From assembly GCF_023264675.1 (NCBI RefSeq), contig NZ_JAHFVG010000002.1:217024-281023 (forward strand): 64,000 nucleotides of DNA, written 5' to 3'. Below the pieces are notes generated by a model. It was not told where the DNA came from, ran no database searches, and saw only the letters and a list, made by a program, of their open reading frames with translations. The number at the start of each line of letters is the position of its first letter. The first letter of the stretch is position 1. The stretch is from Rhodococcus sp. (in: high G+C Gram-positive bacteria) (GTDB lineage Bacteria; Actinomycetota; Actinomycetes; Mycobacteriales; Mycobacteriaceae). The position numbers and the translations under genes are program-made. Positions 57,201 to 64,000 of this stretch are shown here, in pieces.

Positions 57201-60200
57201 AACTACGTCGCCCGGTTGCTGCCGAACTACATGGTGCCGTCGGCAATCGTGGTGCTCGACGAAGTTCCGTTGACCCCGATCGGAAAATTGGATCGCCGAG
57301 CGCTTCCGGAACCCGAATTGGGCATTGTCTTCCGGCAGTTCCGGGCGCCGACGACTCCCATCGAGGAGACCGTCGCCACGGTGTTCAGCGACGTGCTGGG
57401 TGTCCCGGTCGTCGGCCTCGACGACGACTTCTTCGAGCTCGGCGGTAACTCGCTGATCGCAACCCAGGTGGTCGCGCGGCTCGGTGCCGCGCTCGATGCC
57501 CAGGTGCCGGTGCGCGCGATCTTCGAGTCGCCGACCGTCGCTCAACTCGCCATTCGCGTCGAACAGGTCGCAGGTCGTGGAGCGCGCATCGCTTTGTCGA
57601 GAGGTGTTCGGCCGGAACGTATTCCGCTGTCACTCTCGCAGCAGCGGATGTGGTTCCTCAACCGTTTCGACACCGAATCGGCAACATACAATCTGCCGAT
57701 CGCCCTTCGGCTGTCGGGCGTGCTCGACGTGCCTGCACTCCAAGTCGCCATCATGGACGTGATCGACCGTCACGAGTCGCTGCGTACCGTTTTCCCCGAC
57801 TCGGCGGACGGGCCTCATCAGGTGGTCCAGGACGCGGCGCAGATCGTTCCGAACCTCATGCCGGTCGACACCACGGTCGGTGAGCTGCAGAAGGCCATCG
57901 CGCGGCTCGCGTCCACCGGATTCGACGTCACCGCCGATGTGCCCGTTCGGGCTCGACTGTTCGAGATCGCTCCGACGGAACACGTTCTGACGATGGTCGT
58001 CCATCACATCTCGGCCGACGGGTGGTCGATGGGACCGCTGGCCCGCGATGTCATGGTTGCCTACGCGGCTCGCACCGAGTGGGAATCGCCCGACTGGGTT
58101 CCTTTGCCGGTGCAGTACGCCGACTACACACTGTGGCAGCGCGCGACTCTTGGGTCCGAGGACGATCCGACCTCCCTGATCTCCGAACAGGTGGAGTACT
58201 GGAAGAAGACTCTCGCCGGGCTACCCGACCAGTTGGATCTCCCGACCGACCGTCAGCGTCCGGCCCGTCAGTCGTTCGGGGGTGGAACGGTCGAGTTCGA
58301 GATCGAGCCGAGGATTCACCAGGGTCTGTTGGATCTCGGACGTGAACGAAACGCGTCTCTGTTCATGGTCGTTCACGCTGCTCTGGCGGTGCTCCTGGCG
58401 CGGTTGTCCGGTACCGACGACATCGCGATCGGCACCCCGGTGGCAGGCCGCGGCGAACAAGCACTCGACGACGTCGTCGGTATGTTCGTCAATACCCTCG
58501 TGTTGAGGACGAACGTCGACGGAGACGAGACGTTCAACGACCAACTGGCCCATGCACGCGAGTCCGCGCTCGGTGCGTTCGCGCACTCGGACATTCCTTT
58601 CGAGCGTCTGGTGGAGGTACTCAACCCGTCACGATCGACCGCGCGGCATCCTCTGTTCCAGGTGATGCTCTCCTTCGAGAATCTCGGGCCGACTCATCTC
58701 GATCTGCCTGCGTTGAGCATCGACAGCGTCGATCTGGACGTGGCGGTGGCGAAGTTCGATCTACAGCTCACGCTCACGGAACGGCTGACGTCGGACGGAC
58801 GAGCCGACGGCTTGTCGGCCGAGTTCACCTACGCGACCGATCTTTTCGAGGACTCGACGGTCTCGGCGTTCGCCGAGCGATTCCTGTACGTTCTCGATGC
58901 CGTCATCGACGATTCCACGGTTCAGGTCGGTGACATCGAGCTGTACGACGCCGTCGAACGTGGACTGATCCTGAAGTCCTGGAACAACACCGAGCACGAA
59001 CTCGACACCGCGGCGACCCTGCTCGACGCGTTCGATGCGCAGGTGATCGCGCGCCCCGACGATGTCGCCGTGGTGTTCGACGGCACGTCGACGACGTACG
59101 CCGAGTTCGACGCCGCCGTCAACCGTCTGGCTCGTGTACTCGTCGGCAACGGTGCACGCCCGGACGTTCTCGTCGCAGTCGCCATGCGTCGTTCGCTCGA
59201 CATGTTGGTTGCGCTCTATGCGGTTCTGCGCTCCGGTGCCGGATACGTCCCCGTCGATCCCGACCAGCCGGCAGAACGCAATCGATACATTCTCGACGTC
59301 GCCGCGCCCGTGGCCGTACTGACGACGACGCACGACGCGTTCGAGGCGGGTGCAGGTGTCGACGTCATCGTCGTCGACGATGCGGATCTCGACGCCGCGT
59401 CGCCCGATGCGCTGACCGACGACGACCGTCTCGCACCTCTTCACGCGAGCAACATCGCGTACGTGATCTTCACGTCGGGTTCCACCGGCCGTCCCAAAGG
59501 CGTTGCCGTCTCGCATGCTTCGGTGGTCAATCAGGTCTCCTGGCTCGTCGCCGAGTACGCCGTCGACAATCGTGACGTAGTGCTGCAGAAGACCCCGTTC
59601 ACGTTCGACGTCTCGGTATGGGAGTTGTTCGGCGCCCTGGCTGCCGGCGCCCGTCTCGTGGTGGCGGAACCGGATGGACACCGTGACCCCGGATACCTCG
59701 TCTCGGTCATCGAAGCGGAGGCAGTGACAGCGACGTCCTTCGTGCCGTCGGTCCTGTCGGCATTCGTCGCTGCCGTGCCCGACGGTGGGTGCTCGTCCCT
59801 GCGCGAAGTTCTGGTCGCCGGTGAAGCTCTACCTGCATCCGTCGTCGACGCTGCCGCAGCCGCGCTACCCGGTGCGGCCTTCCACAACCTCTACGGCCCT
59901 ACCGAATTCGCCGTCCATGCCACTGCTCGCCCGGTCGCGAACGTGGACGGGTGGACCGTCAGCGGTTCGTCGGCCGCAATGGGGTCACCGGTATGGAACA
60001 CCCGTGTGCGCGTACTCGATGCGCGGTTGCGGCCGGTCCCGGTCGGCGTCGCCGGAGAACTCTATCTTTCGGGAGCCCAGATCGCGCGGGGCTACTTCGG
60101 TCGGGCCGATCTGACAGCCGACCGATTCGTGGCTTCCCAGTTCGACGACGGCGGTCGTATGTACCGCACCGGCGACCTCGTGCGCTGGACGGCAACGGGC

Positions 60201-63200
60201 GAGCTCGAGTACCTGGGACGCACCGACTTCCAGGTGAAGTTGCGTGGTCTTCGTATCGAGCTCGGTGAGATCGAGTCGGCGCTGCTCGGCCACGAGTCCG
60301 TGGCGCAGGCCGTCGTGTTGGTGCGCTCGGATCAACTCGTCGGTTACGTCGTGCCGGCCGACGGCGGCCCGGTGGATACCGGGGTGCTGCAAGGCGCTGT
60401 TGCGAAGGTCCTGCCGACGTACATGGTTCCGTCGACCTTCGTCGTGCTCGACGCCCTGCCGATCGGAGCGTCGGGCAAACTGGATCGAAACGCGTTGCCG
60501 GACCCGGTGTTCGAATCGAAGGTGTTCCGGGCTCCTCGCACTCCCGTCGAGGAGATCGTCGCAGGCGTGTTCGCAGAAGTTCTCGGCGCACCGCGGGTCG
60601 GACTCGACGACGACTTCTTCGAACTCGGTGGAAACTCCCTGATCGCGACGCAGGTCGTGTCGCGGGTGGGTGCCGCGCTCGGTGCGCGAGTTCCGGTCCG
60701 AGCTCTGTTCGAGGCGTCCACGGTCGAAGGCCTCGCGGCACGCGCAGAATCACATGTCGGTGGCGGACGGGTTCCGTTGGTTGCAGGCACTCGCCCGGAC
60801 CGTGTTCCGCTGTCGCTCGCGCAGCAACGTATGTGGTTCCTCAACCGATTCGACACCGAATCGGCAGTGAACAATGTTCCCGTCGCCATCAGAATGTCCG
60901 GAAACCTGGACGTGTCGGCTCTGCAGGCAGCGATAGCCGACCTCCTCGAACGCCACGAGTCTCTTCGAACCGTGTACCCGGAAACCGACGGCGTTGCCGC
61001 ACAGGTGGTACTGCCTGCGTCGTCGGCAGTGCCGGTCCTGTCGCCGGAGCCGATCCGCGAGGAAGACCTCATCGGGCGCATCACCGAGGTCATGTCAACG
61101 GGTTTCGACGTCACCACCGAAGTTCCACTGCACGCCGAGCTACTGGCGCTCTCCGACGACGAGTTCGTCCTGGTCTTCGTCGCCCATCACATCAGCGCCG
61201 ACGGCTGGTCCATGGGCCCGCTGACGCGCGACGTGATGGTTGCCTACGCCGCCCGTACGGTCGGGGAAGCACCGGGCTGGGCGCCCCTACCGGTGCAGTA
61301 TGCCGACTACACCCTGTGGCAGCGTGAAGTCCTCGGCGACGAGAAGGATCCCGCGTCGCTGATCGCATCGCAGGCGAGGTTCTGGACCGACGCTCTGGCA
61401 GGTCTGCCCGAGGAGCTCGTTCTTCCGTTCGACCGCCCGCGCCCGGCTGTTCAGTCGTTCGAGGGAGGCACCGCCAGGTTCCGGATCGAACCCGAATTGC
61501 ACCGGGATCTGGTCGCTTTGGCGCGCCGGACCGGGACCACCCTCTTCATGGTCGTCCACTCGGCGCTCGCCGTTCTGCTGGCGCGTTTGTCGGGAACCTC
61601 CGACATCGCCATCGGCACACCGATCGCAGGCCGCGGCGAGGCCGAACTCGACGACGTCATCGGAATGTTCGTCAACACACTCGTGCTTCGATCCGACGTG
61701 TCGGGCGGTAGGTCGTTCGCGGAACTTCTCGACGCGAACCGCGAGAGTGACCTCAAGGCCTTCGGACACGCCGATGTGCCGTTCGAGCGGCTGGTGGAAA
61801 TTCTCAATCCCGAGCGTTCGACGGCACGGCACCCGCTGTTCCAGGTCGCGTTGTCGTTCCAGAATCTCCCGCAGACCAGTTTCGAGCTCCCCGGACTCAA
61901 AGTCGGTGCCGTCGAGTTCGACGTCGACGTCGCAAAGTTCGACCTGTCGCTTCTGCTGTCCGAGCATACCGATCAAGCTGGTGCCCAGACGGGAATCTCG
62001 GGCGAATTCACCTATGCCTCAGCGTTGTTCGACCAGGCGACGGTCGATGTCTTCGCCCGACGATTCATCCGAATTCTGGAAGGTGCGGTCGCGCACCCGG
62101 AGCGTCCCGTCGGGGACATCGTTCTGCTCGAGGACGTCGAATACGACTGGCTCACTCACGTCCACGGCGACGAGGTCACCCACGGTGGTCTGCTCCACGA
62201 GATCTTCCAGCGAGGAGTCGCGATCAGCCCGGACGGCATCGCCGTGCGAGCCGACGGACGTTCGATCTCCTACCGCGAGCTCGATTCCGAGTCGACGAAG
62301 ATCGCGCGTCTGCTCATCGAACGCGGAGCAGGACCCGACACCATCGTCGCCCTGGCTTTCCCTCGTTCCTACGACATGGTTCTCGCGGTCTGGGCGGTAG
62401 CAAAATCCGGTGCGGCTCATCTGCCCGTCGATCCGACATACCCGCCGGGGCGCGTCGAGCACATGCTCGGCGATTCCGGCGCACTGTTCGGAATCACATC
62501 GACCCGGTACGTCGACGAGCTTCCCGCCGCTCTCCCGTGGTCGGCCATCGACACCCCCGCTTTCGCTGCTCTCGTCGCAGACCGGTCCGACGCAGCGATC
62601 ACCGACGCGGACCGCACGTCCCCGGTGTCGATCGACCACGCGGCCTACATGATCTACACCTCCGGTTCCACGGGGCTGCCCAAGGGCGTTGTCGTGACCC
62701 ACAGCGGTCTCGGTGGTGTGCTCGATGCGGCGACGGATCTCTACCACCTCGACTCGTCGTCGCACTTCCTCCATATCTGTTCGCCCAGCTTCGATCCTTC
62801 GGTTCTGGAGTGGATGGCAGCGTTCTCGGAAGGTGCAACGCTCGTCGTCGTGCCGTCGACGATCATCGGCGGCGATGATCTCGCCGAGCTGCTGAAGGTC
62901 GAGAAGGTCAGCCACACGATCATCACGCCTGCGGTGCTGGGAACCATGGACCCGTCGGGTATCGACAGCCTGAAGGTCGTGTCGGTCGGCGGCGACGTCA
63001 CCACTCCCGACCTGCTGGCGCGGTGGGGTGCCGCACGAAGGTACTTCAACGGCTACGGCCCTACCGAGACGACGATCATCTCGACGTTCGCCGAACTGCG
63101 TCCGAGTATGCCGATCACCGTGGGGCGTCCGATCCACGGAATGTCGGCGCTGGTGCTCGACGGCCGACTCAACCCGGTTCCGGTGGGTGCTGCAGGTGAG

Positions 63201-64000
63201 CTCTATCTCGCAGGTGGCGCTCTCGCACGCGGCTACCACGGCCGCGAAGAGCTGACGGCATCTCGGTTCGTCGCCAATCCCTACGGAGCGCCGGGGGCCC
63301 GGATGTACCGCACGGGCGACGTCGTGCGATGGACGTTCGGATCCGATGCCGTCATCGCCGATCCGGCCGCGGTGACCATCGAATTCGTCGGTCGCTCGGA
63401 CTTCCAGATCAAGGTGCGCGGATTCCGTGTCGAACTCGGTGAAATCGATGCGGCACTGGTGCAACACGAGTCGGTGTCCTTCGCGGCGACCCTCGGTCGC
63501 GAACTACCAAGCGGAGCAACCGGACTGGTGGCCTACGTTCTCCCGGTCAAGGGTGGCGTCGTCGATACGGAGCAGCTGGCCGAGTTCGTGGCGCGGTCCT
63601 TGCCGAGTCACATGGTGCCGGCGTCGATCATCGTGCTGGAATCGGTGCCGCTGACCCCGGTAGGCAAGCTCGATCGCAATGCGCTGCCGCAGCCGGAGTT
63701 CGCCCCGCAAGAATTCCGCGGTGCGAGCAACGAGATCGAGACCATCATCGCCGAGGTGTTCGCCGATGTCCTCGGGGTCGACCGTGTCAGCGTCGACGAG
63801 TCGTTCTTCGCGCTCGGCGGCGACAGCATCGTCTCCATTCAGCTGGTGTCGCGGGCACGTGCCCGCGGCATCTCGTTCAGCCCGCGAGATGTGTTCGAAC
63901 GCAAGTCCGTCGCAGGTCTCGCCGAAGTGGCGACGGTACTGGGCGACACCGAAGAACGCCCTGTCGTCGACGAGCTGCCCGGCGGGGGGATCGGACCGCT
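51249..64000 (+). CDS. non-ribosomal peptide synthetase, four modules and start of a fifth domain set, 3' end cut by window
   Basis: A single frame of about 4250 codons runs to the window edge with no stop. Order: C1-A1-T1, C2-A2-T2, C3-A3-T3, C4-A4-T4, then the apparent start of an epimerisation domain. Carrier serines, numbered from the TTG start, are Ser1013, Ser2068, Ser3130 and Ser4193. The start is TTG 51249 with GAGGA ending 5 bases before; GTG 51222 in the same frame is the alternative. C motifs HHxxxDG are intact in all four C domains. The pathway partners, release domain and product lie outside the window. Confidence 0.92.
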   Translation, partial: MDPLGWEESAKSEIAGGEVPASSFPLSPAQLGMWFAQHVDPSVPANIAQYVELRGDLDREILQRVSSEAALELQSGFVRLVEVDSEPRQFVDRTLDDPLGYVDLRGEADPVAAAQEWMRAEYSAPIDILRDRLIAATVLHLEDDRYFWFNRVHHVVLDGYGAVTFMNRAAALYTAAVEGEEPSKNLSSDLSKVYDADVAYRDSTRFETDKQYWADRIAGIDGTTSLAGRTAAPAPVSQIDTASLSADTTADLDGLLASTEATTATVVIAAFASYLAQMTGKEDVVLSLPVTARTTAILRRSGGMVSNVVPLRLSVGSDTTVEQLLTKVTTEVSGALRHQRYRHEDIRRDAGTTTGQASFFGPWVNIMLFFTELRLGSMVGGINILSTGLIEDFGLNLYQSVGGSKTHIDFESNPNLYSSEESERNHTRFVAFLDRFVAAEPSAKVWDLDVTTDAERASVLQTWNDTDHEVSQRTLLTDFHARVDADPDAVALVYENTALTYGELGSRVDVLARQLIDMGVGPEVLVGLSIRRSFDLIVGMYAIVEAGGAWVPIDPDHPADRTSYILDSAQPLCVLVTARDAVELPEGTNALAVDLVDFSAPVARVRDEDRLAPVRLDNTAYVIYTSGSTGRPKGVAVSHAAIDNQLQWMNAEYGLGPDDVYLQKTATTFDVSLWGFFMPLQVGATMVLATPDGHRDSIYVADKIAEHGVTVTDFVPSMLTVFVANAPLGSCNSLRHVFVIGEALPVETAASFRELTSAGLHNLYGPTEAAVSVTYHESGPADVRTVPIGVPEWNTKAYVLDARLRPAAVGEPGELFLAGVQLARGYVGRPDLSSDRFVANPFAANGERMYRTGDLVRWRADGTIDYIGRTDFQVKFRGQRIELGEIETVLLAHEGISQSVALVVSTPTGDQLVAYVVPGPGHTIEPASASEFAARSLPSYMVPASIMVLEALPLNTSGKLDRRALPEPIFSSAKKYRAPTSRAEYVVAGVFQDVLGASRVGLDEDFFELGGNSLIATQLVTRVGTALGIRLGVRELFEAPTVGALAARAETALVQGSDSPALTAGTRPDVLPLSLAQQRMWFLNRFDPDTAAYNLPFMVKLTGKVDAAALSAAFADVVERHETLRTVYPQVDDAPQQVILRTQDVLSDFTATTVDESSLTDELIELARGGFDVSVSAPFRIRLFKVSDAEYVLAMVLHHIAADGSSFGPLARDMMVAYEARADGRSPAWSPLPIQYADYALWQRRLLGSESDAVSLSAQQIEFWVRALDELPDQLDLPSDRPRPAVATNGGAKSRFVIDARIHRGLSEVARAHRASLFMVVQAAYSALLSRLSGTTDIAIGAPIAGRAHEQLDDIIGMFVNTLVLRAHVEPHDSFDELLDQVRNTNLSAFAHADIPFERLVEVLNPARSTARHPLFQVALSLEKSRVSELAFAGLQVKAQELDVPIAKFDLQLWLTEYENEAGEPDRIEATFEYATDLFDASTIEGFADRFLRILDAIVVDASVPLGAIDILAPEEAEELTSVHGGHVESQRLLPEFLAAGVAANGDGIAVRCPDVSVTYRELDEITDRYARYLIDRGVGPESVVALAFPRSLEMIVSIWAVAKAGAAWVPVDPDYPVDRVRHMLSDSQALVGITTSSRVGELPGTCEWWAIDEAEFENAVAGYPADAVSDADRTMPLRLDHPAYVIYTSGSTGLPKGVSVTHRGLSGLIDQSRDLYRVTTESRFLHVISPSFDPSVLEWALTASAGATLVVSPPSIIGGPELHRLFADAAVTHAIITPAVLGSVDPSGLDSLELLSVGGEASAPDLVARWAPGRRFFNAYGPTETTIVSTRGELFAGERITVGRPVPGVGALILDSRLQPVPAGVAGELYLTGEAVARGYYRRTALTSERFVADPYAGDGSRMYRTGDVVRWTRAFDIEYVGRSDFQVKVRGFRIELGEIDGALESFPAVTFAATIGREMPSGHTALVSYVHGSAGIDKDELSNYVARLLPNYMVPSAIVVLDEVPLTPIGKLDRRALPEPELGIVFRQFRAPTTPIEETVATVFSDVLGVPVVGLDDDFFELGGNSLIATQVVARLGAALDAQVPVRAIFESPTVAQLAIRVEQVAGRGARIALSRGVRPERIPLSLSQQRMWFLNRFDTESATYNLPIALRLSGVLDVPALQVAIMDVIDRHESLRTVFPDSADGPHQVVQDAAQIVPNLMPVDTTVGELQKAIARLASTGFDVTADVPVRARLFEIAPTEHVLTMVVHHISADGWSMGPLARDVMVAYAARTEWESPDWVPLPVQYADYTLWQRATLGSEDDPTSLISEQVEYWKKTLAGLPDQLDLPTDRQRPARQSFGGGTVEFEIEPRIHQGLLDLGRERNASLFMVVHAALAVLLARLSGTDDIAIGTPVAGRGEQALDDVVGMFVNTLVLRTNVDGDETFNDQLAHARESALGAFAHSDIPFERLVEVLNPSRSTARHPLFQVMLSFENLGPTHLDLPALSIDSVDLDVAVAKFDLQLTLTERLTSDGRADGLSAEFTYATDLFEDSTVSAFAERFLYVLDAVIDDSTVQVGDIELYDAVERGLILKSWNNTEHELDTAATLLDAFDAQVIARPDDVAVVFDGTSTTYAEFDAAVNRLARVLVGNGARPDVLVAVAMRRSLDMLVALYAVLRSGAGYVPVDPDQPAERNRYILDVAAPVAVLTTTHDAFEAGAGVDVIVVDDADLDAASPDALTDDDRLAPLHASNIAYVIFTSGSTGRPKGVAVSHASVVNQVSWLVAEYAVDNRDVVLQKTPFTFDVSVWELFGALAAGARLVVAEPDGHRDPGYLVSVIEAEAVTATSFVPSVLSAFVAAVPDGGCSSLREVLVAGEALPASVVDAAAAALPGAAFHNLYGPTEFAVHATARPVANVDGWTVSGSSAAMGSPVWNTRVRVLDARLRPVPVGVAGELYLSGAQIARGYFGRADLTADRFVASQFDDGGRMYRTGDLVRWTATGELEYLGRTDFQVKLRGLRIELGEIESALLGHESVAQAVVLVRSDQLVGYVVPADGGPVDTGVLQGAVAKVLPTYMVPSTFVVLDALPIGASGKLDRNALPDPVFESKVFRAPRTPVEEIVAGVFAEVLGAPRVGLDDDFFELGGNSLIATQVVSRVGAALGARVPVRALFEASTVEGLAARAESHVGGGRVPLVAGTRPDRVPLSLAQQRMWFLNRFDTESAVNNVPVAIRMSGNLDVSALQAAIADLLERHESLRTVYPETDGVAAQVVLPASSAVPVLSPEPIREEDLIGRITEVMSTGFDVTTEVPLHAELLALSDDEFVLVFVAHHISADGWSMGPLTRDVMVAYAARTVGEAPGWAPLPVQYADYTLWQREVLGDEKDPASLIASQARFWTDALAGLPEELVLPFDRPRPAVQSFEGGTARFRIEPELHRDLVALARRTGTTLFMVVHSALAVLLARLSGTSDIAIGTPIAGRGEAELDDVIGMFVNTLVLRSDVSGGRSFAELLDANRESDLKAFGHADVPFERLVEILNPERSTARHPLFQVALSFQNLPQTSFELPGLKVGAVEFDVDVAKFDLSLLLSEHTDQAGAQTGISGEFTYASALFDQATVDVFARRFIRILEGAVAHPERPVGDIVLLEDVEYDWLTHVHGDEVTHGGLLHEIFQRGVAISPDGIAVRADGRSISYRELDSESTKIARLLIERGAGPDTIVALAFPRSYDMVLAVWAVAKSGAAHLPVDPTYPPGRVEHMLGDSGALFGITSTRYVDELPAALPWSAIDTPAFAALVADRSDAAITDADRTSPVSIDHAAYMIYTSGSTGLPKGVVVTHSGLGGVLDAATDLYHLDSSSHFLHICSPSFDPSVLEWMAAFSEGATLVVVPSTIIGGDDLAELLKVEKVSHTIITPAVLGTMDPSGIDSLKVVSVGGDVTTPDLLARWGAARRYFNGYGPTETTIISTFAELRPSMPITVGRPIHGMSALVLDGRLNPVPVGAAGELYLAGGALARGYHGREELTASRFVANPYGAPGARMYRTGDVVRWTFGSDAVIADPAAVTIEFVGRSDFQIKVRGFRVELGEIDAALVQHESVSFAATLGRELPSGATGLVAYVLPVKGGVVDTEQLAEFVARSLPSHMVPASIIVLESVPLTPVGKLDRNALPQPEFAPQEFRGASNEIETIIAEVFADVLGVDRVSVDESFFALGGDSIVSIQLVSRARARGISFSPRDVFERKSVAGLAEVATVLGDTEERPVVDELPGGGIGP
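51318..54461 (+). other. NRPS module 1 (C1-A1-T1)
   Basis: C1 opens FPLSPAQLGMWFAQ, has catalytic VHHVVLDG (about residue 153), and carries blocks like RHQRYRHEDIRRDAG found in EntF-type condensation domains, which accept an acyl or aryl group from a stand-alone carrier. A1 has YTSGSTGRPKGV and the pocket residues D-V-W-D-F-I-L-V-S by alignment to GrsA/EntF. EntF serine domains read DVWHFSLVD, so A1 is a relative with three altered positions (H to D, S to I, D to S). T1 ends the module at GGNSL. Confidence 0.85.
54462..57623 (+). other. NRPS module 2 (C2-A2-T2)
   Basis: C2 starts PLSLAQQRMWFLNRF and has VLHHIAADG. A2 has YTSGSTGLPKGV and SFDPSVLEW, giving the pocket D-P-L-I-S-G-A-I-V, which I cannot assign to a known substrate. 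T2 carries DDDFFELGGNSLIATQ, the GGNS form typical of carriers that feed a condensation domain. Confidence 0.85.
57624..60806 (+). other. NRPS module 3 (C3-A3-T3)
   Basis: C3 has VVHHISADGWSMGPL. A3 (FTSGSTGRPKGV, TFDVSVWELF, HNLYGPTE) gives pocket D-V-W-S-L-A-L-V-H and closely resembles A1 in frame sequence. T3 is GGNSLIATQ. No methylation, cyclisation or oxidation insert is visible between the core motifs. Confidence 0.85.
60807..63950 (+). other. NRPS module 4 (C4-A4-T4)
   Basis: C4 has VAHHISADGWSMGPL. A4 (YTSGSTGLPKGV, SFDPSVLEW, GYGPTETTI) gives pocket D-P-L-I-S-G-G-I-I, one step from A2. An insertion of about twelve residues (FGSDAVIADPAAVT) interrupts the A7-A8 region before VGRSDFQIKVRG. 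T4 has FFALGGDSIVSIQ, the GGDS form seen in carriers that precede an epimerisation domain. Confidence 0.85.
63960..64000 (+). other. probable N terminus of an epimerisation domain, cut by window edge
   Basis: After T4 the frame reads PVVDELPGGGIGP, which resembles the linker and first residues of epimerisation domains (G-x-V/I-P-L-T-P-I). With the GGDS carrier it suggests the fourth residue is converted to the D form. Too little is present to be certain. Confidence 0.5.

Noticed and set aside
62019..63467. 482-codon minus-strand frame opposite NRPS module 4
   Set aside because: Same reason: antisense to intact C4-A4 motifs.
51249..64000. Naming the NRPS product (siderophore, glycopeptidolipid-like or other)
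   Set aside because: Pocket codes match no substrate I can name and tailoring genes are outside the window.

Overview
The window is high-GC actinobacterial DNA with short intergenic gaps, frequent ATGA/GTGA start-stop overlaps, and several families typical of Rhodococcus and its relatives: a ketosteroid hydroxylase reductase with a KstR-type operator, a mycofactocin locus, a secreted L-amino-acid oxidase of the Rhodococcus opacus type, and a very large NRPS. I would place it in Rhodococcus or a close relative (inference; no rRNA or other phylogenetic marker is present). I saw no tRNA, rRNA, CRISPR, transposase or phage gene.

Layout. 0-3 kb: end of a glutamate racemase gene, a TetR/MFS divergent pair with a palindromic operator, and a small secreted PASTA protein. 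3-6 kb (minus strand): kshB with a KstR box, then an aminotransferase and an RraA/HMG-aldolase-like gene. 6.2-13 kb: a tightly coupled minus-strand operon pxpA-pxpB-pxpC-MFS-SDR-alcohol dehydrogenase (5-oxoproline use plus an unknown carbon substrate), divergent from a Nac-like LysR gene with an ATA-N9-TAT site between them. 13-15 kb: a 2-hydroxyacid dehydrogenase and an SDR. 15-18.2 kb: an ErcA-like iron alcohol dehydrogenase coupled to a NarL-type sensor kinase and response regulator, behind a 24-bp perfect palindrome.

18.2-35.8 kb: a mycofactocin locus. mftM and mftR run leftward; mftA (a 37-codon precursor gene), mftB, mftC and two tandem mftD copies run rightward. About 8 kb of amino-acid and hydantoin genes then follow (IclR, APC permease, Tat-exported L-amino-acid oxidase, RidA-like lipoprotein, hydantoin-type racemase, NCS1 permease, GntR), after which mftE, mftF and mftG resume. 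A 44-aa basic protein follows mftG.

35.9-48.3 kb: an acetaldehyde module. It has a GAF regulator, an aldehyde dehydrogenase with a DUF779 partner, a CDF metal exporter, an ethanolamine permease and both ethanolamine ammonia-lyase subunits, then two acyl/acetoacetyl-CoA ligases and a thioesterase. Mycofactocin-linked alcohol oxidation and ethanolamine cleavage both give aldehydes, so the neighbouring aldehyde dehydrogenase probably serves both. 48.3-50.9 kb: amidohydrolase, TetR and a PPOX-family protein.

51.2 kb to the window end: one uninterrupted NRPS frame with four C-A-T modules, cut by the edge just as an epimerisation domain appears to begin. Adenylation domains 1 and 3 resemble each other, as do 2 and 4, which suggests duplication of a two-module unit. 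The pocket residues match no code I can name, so the product is unknown.
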